Assembly (NCBI RefSeq): GCF_029962835.1
Contig: NC_080583.1
Coordinates: forward strand, 68,309,158 to 68,373,157
From: Magnolia sinica
Lineage: Eukaryota; Streptophyta; Magnoliopsida; Magnoliales; Magnoliaceae
Direction: 5' to 3'
Length of the DNA: 64,000 bases
Shown here: positions 35,718 to 45,663 of the stretch, piece by piece
Numbering within the stretch: position 1 is the stretch's first letter
Layout of the letters: each line of letters begins with the position of its first letter
Position numbers and translations under genes: made by a program
The notes under the pieces: model-generated
Database searches by the model: none
Told to the model about the DNA's origin: nothing
What the model saw: only the letters and a program-made list of their open reading frames with translations

Positions 35718-37265
35718 GTGTTTTTCATGCCCAAGTGGGCCCGTGACGACACTCGACGTCTCTTGACTGAAGGAGGATTAGTTGAGGGGTTGACTATCCA
35801 TCGCAGGATTAGACACCGCTCGAAATCCCTTGAGTTAACTGAGGTTATGGCTGAAGACCAACCTCCTCCACTTCCACCCAGGGTGGAGGATACCCAAGAT
35901 GAGAATGAGGTGCAACAGGCACCCCCGTCTCGTACTTTACGAGATTATCTACAACCGGCGGGAGTGAGTATGCCCTCATGCATGATTTTTCCTGAAAATA
36001 CAGGACAAATGGACATCAAGCTAGGAGTTATCCAACTCCTTCCCAAATTCCATGGACTTGAATCAGAAAGTCCATATTTACATTTGAAAGAGTTCGATGA
36101 GATTATAGCTACATTATGTTTTCCTAATGTATCTGAGGATACAATTAGGCTGAAACTCTTTCCTTTTTCCTTAAAAGAGAAAGCTAAGACGTGGTTACAT
36201 TCACTGCGTTCTAGATCCATTGGCACATGGAATGATATGCAGAGGGAATTCATAAAAAAATTCTTCCCACATCATAAAACGATTACCCTCAGAAAAGCGA
36301 TCATGAATTTTGCCCAAAAGGAAGATGAAACATTCTTCCAATGTTGGGAAAGGTTCAAAGATTTGGTCAGTTTATGCCCACAACACGGATTTGAAACGTG
36401 GCGCATTACAAATTTTTTCTACGATGGACTGACATCTTCCATGCGCCAAATGGTCGAGACAATGTGTAATGGAGAGTTCATCAACAAAGATGTTGACGAG
36501 GTATGGGATTACCTCGATAGTCTCACTGAAAAAACACAATCATGGGACTATTACCCACTGGCGAACACCACGTCTAGGCCGACTCAATTAAAGGAGAAAG
36601 GTGGATTATATCTCTTGAAAGAAGAGGATGATCTCAAGTGTAAAGTGACTACGCTCATAAGGAAAGTTGAGGCCATGGAAGGAAAGAAGGATAAGGTCAA
36701 TGAAATTGTTTGCGGCATCTGTGATTGCAACATTCACACAACTGAAAACTGTCCTACAATACCTGCCTTTCGAGGAGTGTTGAATGAACAAGCCAATGCC
36801 GTAAATAACTATCAAAGACCTTTTACTGGACCTAACTCCAACACATACAATCCTGGCTGGAAAAATCATCCAAACTTTAGTTGGAGGAATGGACAAACGG
36901 CGACTCCTCCAGGTTTCTTTAATCAAAATCCAAATCAAGTGAAACCTCAAGAGGAACCGGTTCAAAATCCCATACAAGAGCTGGCTCAAGCAATGCGAGG
37001 AATTACAGATTTTATGCAAAAGATAGATTCTCGTATGACGGTTATAGAAAAGGGGATGCTTCCTGCACAACCTCTCCCCAATCCTAAACCGCAGTACGAG
37101 AGTAATGATCCTAGCTCTTCAAATCAGATGGGGCATGCTAAATCCATCACCACTCTTAGGAGTGGTAAGATCATCGATAAAACTCTTCCGGTTAGGCCCG
37201 AAAAGCCTCAAGAACCAGAAGAGGACAACAATGATGGATCCAAAGTGATGCCCCACAAAAAGTAG
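35718..37265 (+). CDS. Athila gag polyprotein part (515 aa)
   Basis: The retrotransposon Gag domain occupies about residues 110-270, with features such as KAKTWLHSL and FYDGLTSSMRQMVETM. A zinc knuckle of the CX2CX4HX4C type follows at about residues 332-345 (Cys332, Cys335, His340, Cys345). The natural start may be the Met of MPKWARDD, four residues in; the second Athila copy has the same MPKWARD segment. Gag forms the virus-like particle that packages the element RNA. The frame ends at TAG 37263-37265, but protein-coding sequence continues in other frames toward the protease, so a frameshift has split gag from pro-pol. Confidence 0.92.
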   Translation: MFFMPKWARDDTRRLLTEGGLVEGLTIHRRIRHRSKSLELTEVMAEDQPPPLPPRVEDTQDENEVQQAPPSRTLRDYLQPAGVSMPSCMIFPENTGQMDIKLGVIQLLPKFHGLESESPYLHLKEFDEIIATLCFPNVSEDTIRLKLFPFSLKEKAKTWLHSLRSRSIGTWNDMQREFIKKFFPHHKTITLRKAIMNFAQKEDETFFQCWERFKDLVSLCPQHGFETWRITNFFYDGLTSSMRQMVETMCNGEFINKDVDEVWDYLDSLTEKTQSWDYYPLANTTSRPTQLKEKGGLYLLKEEDDLKCKVTTLIRKVEAMEGKKDKVNEIVCGICDCNIHTTENCPTIPAFRGVLNEQANAVNNYQRPFTGPNSNTYNPGWKNHPNFSWRNGQTATPPGFFNQNPNQVKPQEEPVQNPIQELAQAMRGITDFMQKIDSRMTVIEKGMLPAQPLPNPKPQYESNDPSSSNQMGHAKSITTLRSGKIIDKTLPVRPEKPQEPEEDNNDGSKVMPHKK

Positions 37266-37683
37266 AACCTGAACTTCTAGAGAAGTCAGTTGCTCCATTC
37301 CCCAACGGTTGGTTTCACCAAAACCTCTCTCTAACTCTCGGGATATCCTGAGGTGTTGAAACAGTGAAAGTCAACATTCCTCTACTTGATGTCGTTAAAT
37401 ATATACCTTCATATGCCAAATTCCCGAAAGACTTATGCACGACCAAAAGACGGAAAATTATTCAAAAGAAAATCTTCTTGATCGAGAAAGTGAGTGCCAT
37501 CCTCAAGCAAGACGTGCCGCAGAAATTCAAGGATCCGGTAGCCCAACCATATCATGTGTAATCGGGAACCATCGAATTGATCACGCACTTCTTGACTTAG
37601 GAGCGAGCGTCAATCGATTCCCTACTTGGTATATAAACGATTAGGTTTGGGTGAATTAAAACCCACCCTAACCACACTACAAC
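37266..37683 (+). pseudogene. Athila protease region, frameshifted
   Basis: A gag-pro linker with the conserved 'VNIPLLDVVKYIPSYAKF' signature is open at 37364-37561. The aspartic protease then continues in another frame: active-site segment LLDLGASVN at about 37588-37611, with Asp at 37594-37596. This frame stops near 37642 and the rest of the protease lies in the frame that begins at about 37684 (RVPRGIIEDVLVQV). At least two frameshifts or small indels interrupt the enzyme. The protease would normally cleave Gag-Pol. Confidence 0.85.
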
Positions 37684-39417
37684 TTGCCGATCGCTCCTGT
37701 TCGTGTACCAAGAGGGATAATTGAGGATGTGTTAGTCCAGGTCGATAGATTTTACTGCCCTGTAGATTTTATCATCCTGGACACCGAACCCATCAATAAC
37801 ATGAGCACTCAGATTCCCATCATTCTTGGTCGCCCATTCCTTGCCACGTCAAATGCAATTATCAATTGCAGGAATGGTATCATGACTATGTCTTTTGAAA
37901 ATTTGACATTGGAGTCAAACATTTTTTTCAATAACGGCAGCAACGCAGAGGATGATGACGATTTCCACGACATTAACATGATTGACTCTTTCGTGGAAGA
38001 TACGACACCTCTGACATTATCCTCCGACTATCTAGAGACATGCCTGGCCCACTCCCATGATTTTGATGATGACATGATTAGGGAGACGTGTGCCTTGCTT
38101 GATACCGCACCGGTACTTGAAGTTAACCGATGGAGGTCACAATTTGAAGAATTACCACAAATTGATGTAGTGCCTCTACCGTCTAACCTCAAGCCGCCGA
38201 AGCTTGACCTAAAACCTTTGCCCTCTGATTTGAAATATGCCTATTTAGGTCAAGATGAGACATACCCGGTGGTGATCTCTGCCCACCTGGAGAAAGAACA
38301 GGAGAGTATGCTTATATCTACTCTCATTGAGCATAAAGGAGCCCTGGGATGGACGATAGCGGACCTTAAGGGAATCGATCCCTCGATTTGTACTCACCGC
38401 ATATATCTTGAGGATAATGCAAAAACCGCTCGGCAACCACAACGTAGATTAAATCCAAACATGAAGGAAGTGGTTAAGGCCGAGGTTCTTAAGCTATTAG
38501 ACGTGGGTATTATATACCCTATATCTGATAGTCAATGGGTGAGTCCAACTCAAGTGGTCCCTAAGAAGTCCGGAATCACCATCGTAGCCAATGCTAATAA
38601 TGAACTCGTGCCAACTAGAGTCACTACTGGTTGGAGAATGTGCATTGACTACAGGAAGTTGAATACCGTCACGAGGAAAGACCACTTTCCTTTACCATTC
38701 ATTGATCAGATCCTGGAAAGGTTAGCTGGTCATTCCTATTATAGTTTCCTTGACGGGTATTCGGGCTACAACCAGATAGAGATAGCCCCTGAAGACCAGG
38801 AAAAGACCACATTTACATGTCCCTACGGTACCTTTGCCTATCGAAGGATGCCATTCGGACTATGTAATGCCCCTGCCACCTTTCAGCGATGTATGCTTAG
38901 TATCTTTTCTGATATGGTAGGGCAATATCTAGAGGTCTTTATGGACGACTTCTCTGTTTATGGTCCATCTTTCAGCAAGTGCTTGGAAAGTCTTAAATGT
39001 GTGCTGAAAAGATGTGAAGAAAAGAACTTGGTACTTAATTGGGAGAAGTGCCATTTCATGGTTCAAAAGGGAATTGTCCTTGGGCATATCATCTCGTCCA
39101 AAGGAATCGAGGTAGATAAGGCAAAAATCGATCTTATCTCTAACCTACCTCCACCCAAGAACATCAGAGACGTGCGATCCTTCTTAGGACACGCAGGATT
39201 TTACAGGCGATTCATAAAGGACTTTAGTCTTCTCTCTCGTCCTTTATGTAATCTTCTTCAAAAGGATGCTCCGTACGAGTGGACTGAGCAGTGCCAGGAA
39301 GCTTTCACCAAGCTTAAGGGCACGTTAACCACTGCACCTATCATGCAGCCACCCGACCGAGCCTTCCTTTTGAGCTTATGTGCAACGCTTCTGATTATGC
39401 TCTTGGGGCGGTCCTAG
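37684..39417 (+). pseudogene. Athila protease C-end and reverse transcriptase (577 aa frame)
   Basis: The start of this open frame is not a natural one; it begins within the protease tail, including the LGRPFLATSNA flap-distal motif. The reverse transcriptase covers about residues 310-500: GWRMCIDYRKLN, the palm segments FLDGYSGYNQI and FGLCNAPATFQRCM, and the catalytic FMDDFSVYG (residues 419-427, Asp421 and Asp422). The thumb and connection with FLGHAGFYRRFIKDFS follow. The RT core appears intact. The frame is lost at about residue 560 through a frameshift, and coding continues in the 39378-39851 frame with RNase H. Confidence 0.92.
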
Positions 39418-39851
39418 GCCAGAGAAAAGATAAGAAGCCCTACGTCATTTACTACACAAGTAGGACTCTGAATCCCGCCCAAGTGAACTACTCGACTACG
39501 GAAAAGGAACTCTTAGCCGTAGTGTTCGCCTTGGACAAATTTAGGTCCTACCGATCGGATCCAAGATCATTATCTACACAGATCATGCAGCACTCAAGTA
39601 TCTTTTCTAAGAATGATTCTAAGCCCCGCCTGATACGATGGATCCTTCTACTCCAAGAATTTGATTTGGAAATTAAAGATAAAAAGGGAGTAGAGAACGT
39701 AGTGGCCGATCACCTTTCTCGCCTTAATACCTCGATTCCCTTGAGACAACCCATATCAATGACATGTTCCCTAATGAACAACTGTTTAGAGTCTCCCATT
39801 CACCTTGGTTCGCTGATATTGTTAATTATCTTGCTACAAGTGCCATACTGA
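39378..39851 (+). pseudogene. Athila RNase H region, frameshifted, catalytic Asp changed
   Basis: The frame opens with [14 protein letters not shown]. In gypsy RNase H this motif is normally CDASD, with the Asp catalytic; here the codon at 39384-39386 is AAC (Asn). It continues with [20 protein letters not shown], containing the catalytic Glu. The segment that should read as the TDHAAL motif lies in another frame near 39560-39610 (two compensating frameshifts). The terminal [12 protein letters not shown] motif is present. After this the frame drifts again. RNase H would remove RNA from the RNA:DNA hybrid; this copy would not be active as written. Confidence 0.88.
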
Positions 39852-41099
39852 CACAATGGACCGCGCAAGATAAGAAGAAATTCTTCACCGAGGTGCGCAA
39901 CTTTTTCCTGGGATGATCCTTACTTATTTAAATATTGCCGGACCAAATTCTAAGGAGATGTGTACTAGACGATGAGCATCGGAGCGTCATCTCCTTCTGT
40001 CACTCGAGGCTGTGGTGATCACTTTTCTGCTAAAAAGACCATGGCCAAAATTCTACAGTGCCACTTTTACTAGCCCACTATGTTTAGGGATACTCATGAG
40101 TTTTGCAAAGCTTGTGAGCATTGTCAAAAATTGGGAGCATTGTCCCGTCGTAATATGATGCCCTTGAACCCCATTCTTATCATAAAAGCATTTGATTGCT
40201 GGGGCATCGATTTCATGGGACCATTCCCCCAATCGTTTGGGAATCTGTATATTTTGCTCGCCGTGGATTATGTCACTAAATGGGTCGAAGCGATTCCGTG
40301 TCGAAAGAATGACCATCGCACGGTCATTAAATTCCTAAAAGAGAACATCCTTTCTCGATTCGGAACGCCTCGAGCCATCATTAGTGATGGGGGCTCACAC
40401 TTTTGTAATAGACCATTCGAGAGCTTAATGAAGAAATACGGTATCTCTCATAAGGTGAGCACCCCATACCATCCACAGACAAGTGGACAAGCTGAGATTT
40501 CCAATAGGGAGATTAAACACATTTTGGAGAAAACGGTTAACCCTGATCGTAAGGATTGGTTAATCCGACTGACCGATGCCTTATGGGCATACCGTACTGC
40601 CTTTAAAACCCCTATTGGAATGTCTCCCTTTAGACTTGTCTATGGGAAAGCTTGTCACTTGCCTGTAGAGCTGGAACATAAAGCGTACTGGGCGATCAAA
40701 AATCTTAATTTCAATCTGGACAACGCTGGCTCGCTACGCAAACTTCAATTGAATGAACTTGAAGAAATCCGGAAAGATGCGTACGATAATTCGAGAATTT
40801 ACAAGGACAAGATGAAAGCATTTCATGACCAACACATTTTGCGAAAATCATTCACGCCTGGTCAGAAGGTCCTTTTGTACAATTCTCGATTACATCTCTT
40901 TCCGGGTAAGCTTCGATCTCGTTGGACCGGCCCTTACATGGTTGTCACTGTTTTTCCTCATGGGGCCGTTGAGATAAGGGATCCCGACAATGGCAAGGAA
41001 TTTAAAGTCAATGGCCATCGATTGAAACCATTTGTCGAGAAATTTGATTCAGAGGACATGTCCATGCCTCTGACTACCAGGATTGATCTTCTAGTCTGA
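39852..41099 (+). pseudogene. Athila integrase (core intact, N-terminal part broken)
   Basis: The last 339 codons (40080-41099) are open and hold the integrase core. It has DFMGPFP (Asp44 of this frame), ISDGG (Asp103) and [10 protein letters not shown] (Glu139), the D, D-35-E signature, followed by the [17 protein letters not shown] segment and a C-terminal DNA-binding end. The zinc-binding HHCC region spans about 39990-40130. It is interrupted by stops, for example the TAG between 'cacttttac' and 'cccactatg' near 40072, so the first Met of the open frame is not the real start. Integrase would insert the cDNA and produce the 5-bp duplication. No chromodomain is visible. Confidence 0.92.
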
Positions 41100-42447
41100 T
41101 GGAGGTATAGGTAGGTTTCTTGTTTTCTTAGGTCTAGAGTAGTTGCTTTATTTGTCTGGCTGAAGACGGTAAACTTAGCGCTCCTGGGAGGCAACCCAGC
41201 TCTTCATCCCATTAGTTAGTTCAATGTTTATGGGTAACATTACTGCAAACCCTCACGAGACTACAACTCGTCCACTAGGGGCAACCTAGGGGTTTAAAGG
41301 CTTATTGCATACTCTAAATGCAATCGAGAGCACCTACGAAAGTGGTATAGGTAGGATTGTATTTTTGTTATTTTATTGTACTTCTGTTGGTTTCTCTCTT
41401 GTGCTGACCGCTCCTACGTAGAAATCTTTGGAAAGCCTCTTGATTCTTTCATCCAGGTATTATCTTTCCATCACTTCCCATCTACTTTTTGTCCCATGTG
41501 CATCGCATGCTTATTTCTTTTACATTGAGGACAATGTAGATTTTAGGTTGGGGGTGGGAGATTATGTCACCTAATCAGCATTTTCTTGGTCTTGAACAAA
41601 AGTTGTGAAAATTTTAAAAACTTTCTGACATTTTGTTGAAGTCGAAGTGATTTTGACGGCCATCTAGGGCACTTAGAATTTCAAGATGCGTGATGTTGGT
41701 AATTTATGACTCTTGGATTCAGTTATCTATTAAATTTCACAGCTAAGTTTGAATTATTAATCCATTATTAGAATTTGTAAATATTGGTTGAGTCATGAAT
41801 TCGCAGGACACATCTCGCTTGCATATTAAGGTTTCAGTTCGATATTAAAGGATTAACTTGGTAATCACTAAACATGAAAGGAACCAACTTGGAAAATTGA
41901 AAGGATTGGGCAAATGGTCTTTACCTTAGGTTTGCTCCCTATAGGTGTAGATTTAATTCCCCATGAATGATATGTGAAAAAGTTGGGTGTACAGACTTTA
42001 CCTTAGGTTTGCTCCCTATAGGTGAGGATCTGATCCCTCTTCTTGGCGTTACTTCTAATGAAAAAATAAAAAAAAAAATAAAAATAAAAGAATAAAAAGA
42101 TAATGTGTAAGCCAAGAAGAGTTATTGTGAATTCTCTCAGTTGTTACCAATGATATCCTTAAATATCAAGGTGAATCTTAATGTTGACAAGTCGAGATTA
42201 GATTATGCATTCATAGATCTCAATGGTTAAAATTTTTCTAATTAATGGAATAATACTTTGAACTTGATTATGAAGTTTACCATGTACTGGAGTCTAGGAG
42301 AAAGTAATATCCAACATTCATGAATCTTAAACTTCTAGTATCTGGATTGTTCCCCAAAATCATTCGAGTTTTTAAAATTATGATATAATTCTCAATTTAT
42401 TTTTCGCATACTTTGCTCGGGACTAGCAAAATGCTGGTTGAGGGTTG
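41100..42447 (+). other. Athila 3' non-coding internal region
   Basis: Holds the conserved gcgctcctgggaggcaaccc phrase (about 41180) and 'gaggacaatgtagattttag' followed by gttgggggtgggag (about 41527-41560), a purine-rich tract seen in many Athila elements. A duplicated phrase, accttaggtttgctccctat, occurs near 41932 and 41999. The last bases before the 3' LTR (ctggttgagggttg) serve as a weak polypurine tract. No env-like open frame is present. Confidence 0.85.
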
Positions 42448-44503
42448 TGTTGAGGGTCAAATATTGCATATCAGACCCCATTTATTACCTGGATTTATGA
42501 GCATGACTCTGTTTAACGGCTTGGTTTAACTGTGTATGTGATGCAGAGTGTAAGTACGAGCCTGGACCGAAATGGGTGCTTAAAGCATGGACTTAACGCT
42601 CTAATGACACCAAAACGTGGGACGGACTCCAGAGACCCAAGATCAACAGAATTACACATCAGGGACCCAAGAAAATCAAGGAAGTGAAGCTCAAGTGGCC
42701 TGAAAAGTGTCCAGAATGCAAGATCATAGGGTTCCCACCATCTGATCAGTTCGAAACTTCATACGTGGCCTGAGGACCGTAAATAAACCGTACACGTAAA
42801 ATTTCAGCTCCTGGATCACTGTGGAAGTGGCCCAACGGACAGATCAGCCCCTTTAATCATTATGTGGGCCCCGCCTGATATCTGGATATACTCCAATTTT
42901 GGTCTCAACACCTTAAACTGCGTGTCAAAACAGATGGATGGAGCAGATTTCTTACAAACATCACCATGGGACCCACACATACAGTGCACGTGCAAGGTGC
43001 ACAAGTGCACCGGACGAGCATAAAAAATAAGGAAGTCGGTCAGCAGGCGCTGACCGACTCAAACTCAATTTTTTTTATTTACGCAGCAGCGTAACGCTGT
43101 CGACCGTCGGTTCTGCTTGTGGGACCCACCCATCATAATTGCTGATGATCAGAACCTTCCATTGTGTCCAAGGGGTGCCTATAAGCCTCACCTAGGTGTC
43201 CTTTTGGACCCATGAACGTAATAACAGGAAGATTACCGTCCAAACGGAAGATGGACGGTGGAGTAGAAGGTATTGTGGGCCACATGAAATTTGGTCCAAA
43301 AGTAGTGCTTCCCACCTGATTTTTCGAGTAGAACGTAGTGGACGGATCGGATTTTCCAAAAAGACAGTGAAATGGGGCCCACCATCGTCACAGCGTCAAT
43401 GACGCTACCCTGTTTTCGCAACCGGAAGTCGTCCGGTTTTTGCGGCGGATTGTACGCCCTTGGGTGTGGTCGGACAGCTGATCTGAACCGTTCATCATGT
43501 AGGATTGCACGAAAACTCCCTGAGGACGTTGTCCTTTTAAAAAAAAACAAAGAGGAGGAAACGGGAAGCAGGGAGCTCGGTTTTGGGTTTTGTGCTCGGT
43601 GGGAGGAACAGAAGAAGAAGACTTGAAGGCTGGAACGGCTGGAGTGTGTATAGTGCTGCTGCACGTAGGGGGAGAAAACAGAAGAAAAGGAGAAAAAAGC
43701 TAAGAAGAAAAGGAGAAAAAGCTGAGGAGATAGGAAGAAAGAGGTTTCCTTTTTCTTTTCCTTTTATTTTATTTCTTTCCTTTAATGTTTTTTTTTTTTC
43801 TCTTTGGTTCTAGCATAATCATGCTAGGCTGAACCTCTTAGCTAGGGCTAAGAGGTGAAGCTTGTATTGAGATGGGAGACTTTATTTAATTATTTCATTG
43901 TGAATTAAACTTGATTGTGGTTTAATTATTAAATGAATATTTTTCTTAGTCTTTAATGGTCTGTTGTGACTGAAATTACAATGGGTTTGCAATGGCTTTG
44001 AATATTTCTTTTCTCTTTTGATGTTTATGACGTCAGGAGGCCCTGTTGTTCACCATCGTCTCATGGGCATGGTAGGATGACAGTACCTTCCTGATCTTCA
44101 TACATTGTTGATTGGTTGGTAATTAGTTTAATTCTATTGTTTACTTTGTCTCCTGGGCATGGTTTGGTGATGGAATCCATTCTAATTCATATACCTTTCA
44201 TCTCTTGAAAATCAAATCAAGTAAGTTCAGTTGAATTCCATAATCCTTGATGCAGGCATAAGATCTCCCTGATCTCTACAAGTGGATCCTCTGAATCCCT
44301 AGTTCCTTTCCTCTGAATTCCTTAAAGTTTTAGATAATTCTTCCACAATTATTTCTTAAATTCTATTTGATTTAGATAGCATCTTAGTCTAGTTCTATTT
44401 CTACCTAGTTTCAGGACACGTACAAGTTTCAGTCCCTGTGGATTCGACCTCGGTCTTACCGAGTTTATTACTACATCACAACCCTATACTTGGGGAGTGA
44501 ACA
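42448..44503 (+). repeat. 3' LTR of the Athila element
   Basis: TGTTGAGGGTC to GGGGAGTGAACA, matching the 5' LTR throughout except for four transitions and one base in an A-run. It is followed directly by the TGGAG duplication. The open frames it contains duplicate those of the 5' LTR. Confidence 0.96.
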
Positions 44504-44508
44504 TGGAG

Positions 44509-45660
44509 CCGCTGTTATATCAACAGGTTGTATGTCAAATAAACATTACTATGAAAACATTACGGTGGGTCCTAGAATTTTTTTTAATGGTGGTGTGTTA
44601 TATCACCACTGTTTTCAATAATATGGTCCAATTGAGAATTGGATCTGCTTCATTTCTGGGTTCTTGAGAATTGGATCTGCTTCATTTCTGGGTTCGTGAT
44701 CTGGAAAAACTGATGAACGGCATGGATATAGCATACATGCATCAAGGTGAGCCTTACGATAATGGTTGTCTTGGGTGAGGCAAGGATGTATATAATGGGC
44801 TTTCCAAGCGCCGACCTAGATGTGTATGTGAAATCTACTCTTGTGTAATCCAACATTAGGCCCATGGCACTTATGATTCAAGTGGGCCACACTAAAGAAA
44901 CAATTGGGAGACATGGCCAACGCTGATTTTTTACAGTGCCCACTATAAAAATTATAATAAATCCACTCCAAGCATTAGATTAAAAAAATAGACAAAATAA
45001 AAATTAGGCCTAAGGCCCAAGAATCAAGACAATTCATGAATCAGATGGGTCACACAGAAGAAAATAGTTTAGATGATGAGCATTGCCGTGTATACTATTT
45101 TCAATCATATGGTCTTCTTAAGTCAGGATGATGATAATTTCTTATTCCCACGCTTAAAATTAGATCATACAGCTAGTGATAGAATTGGATTTTCAGAAAC
45201 ACAAGAAGTTAGGCTATAGCTTTTAGTTTTTTGGAGTGTAATTTCCTTTCACAATGGGGGCAATTTTAACTTTTGATTCTCTATCTTAACTATAAGAGAA
45301 ATGTTTTGGTAAATATGGAGATTCAAAGCATGTTAGAGAAATATCTTATGCTCTCATAAATTTTCAGGTAAAAACTCCTAATTTAATATATATGGAAACA
45401 CAAACCATTTACATACTTGAAGGGGTGCCAAACCGTCTAACCCTTTCATTACATAACCAAAAAGCAAAGCAAATACTTGACCAAAACCAAAAGACCAAAA
45501 CAGATAAAAGAACCGATTACACAATCCAACACCATGTCACCTCATCCCAAGGGCAATAGGGGGCTGGGACAACGACTGGATACATACGAACTTCTCGCTT
45601 ATCCCTCAGCAAGATGAGCATCTTAACCCACACCTAGCTATCTTCATGACTAGCTACAAC
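44509..45660. other. Dispersed-element remnants and receptor-kinase 3' flank
   Basis: No gene. Phrases of the 'gtgggcccac' families occur to about 45180, including a 33-bp tandem duplication of gagaattggatctgcttcat at about 44634 and 44667. The part from about 45200 to 45663 is the likely 3' flank or untranslated region of the receptor kinase on the minus strand. Confidence 0.55.
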
Positions 45661-45663
45661 TTT

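Larger units (their letters stand above)
32877..44503 (+). mobile_element. Complete Athila-type Ty3/gypsy retrotransposon
   Basis: An 11,627-bp element with LTRs of 2,057 and 2,056 bp and a perfect 5-bp target duplication TGGAG (32872-32876 and 44504-44508). Order: LTR, tRNA-Asp primer site, long leader, gag, protease, reverse transcriptase, RNase H, integrase, about 1.35 kb non-coding, LTR. Athila assignment rests on the tRNA-Asp primer site, the FMDDFSVYG reverse-transcriptase motif, the lack of a chromodomain, and the post-integrase phrase gcgctcctgggaggcaaccc. The LTRs differ at four positions, all transitions, plus one base in an A-run. The coding region is nonetheless broken by several frameshifts, so the copy is young but probably not autonomous. 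An env-like ORF, present in some Athila elements, is absent. Confidence 0.96.

Noticed and set aside
41100..42447. Env-like gene of the Athila element
   Set aside because: No open frame longer than short chance ones and no transmembrane-rich segment in this interval.
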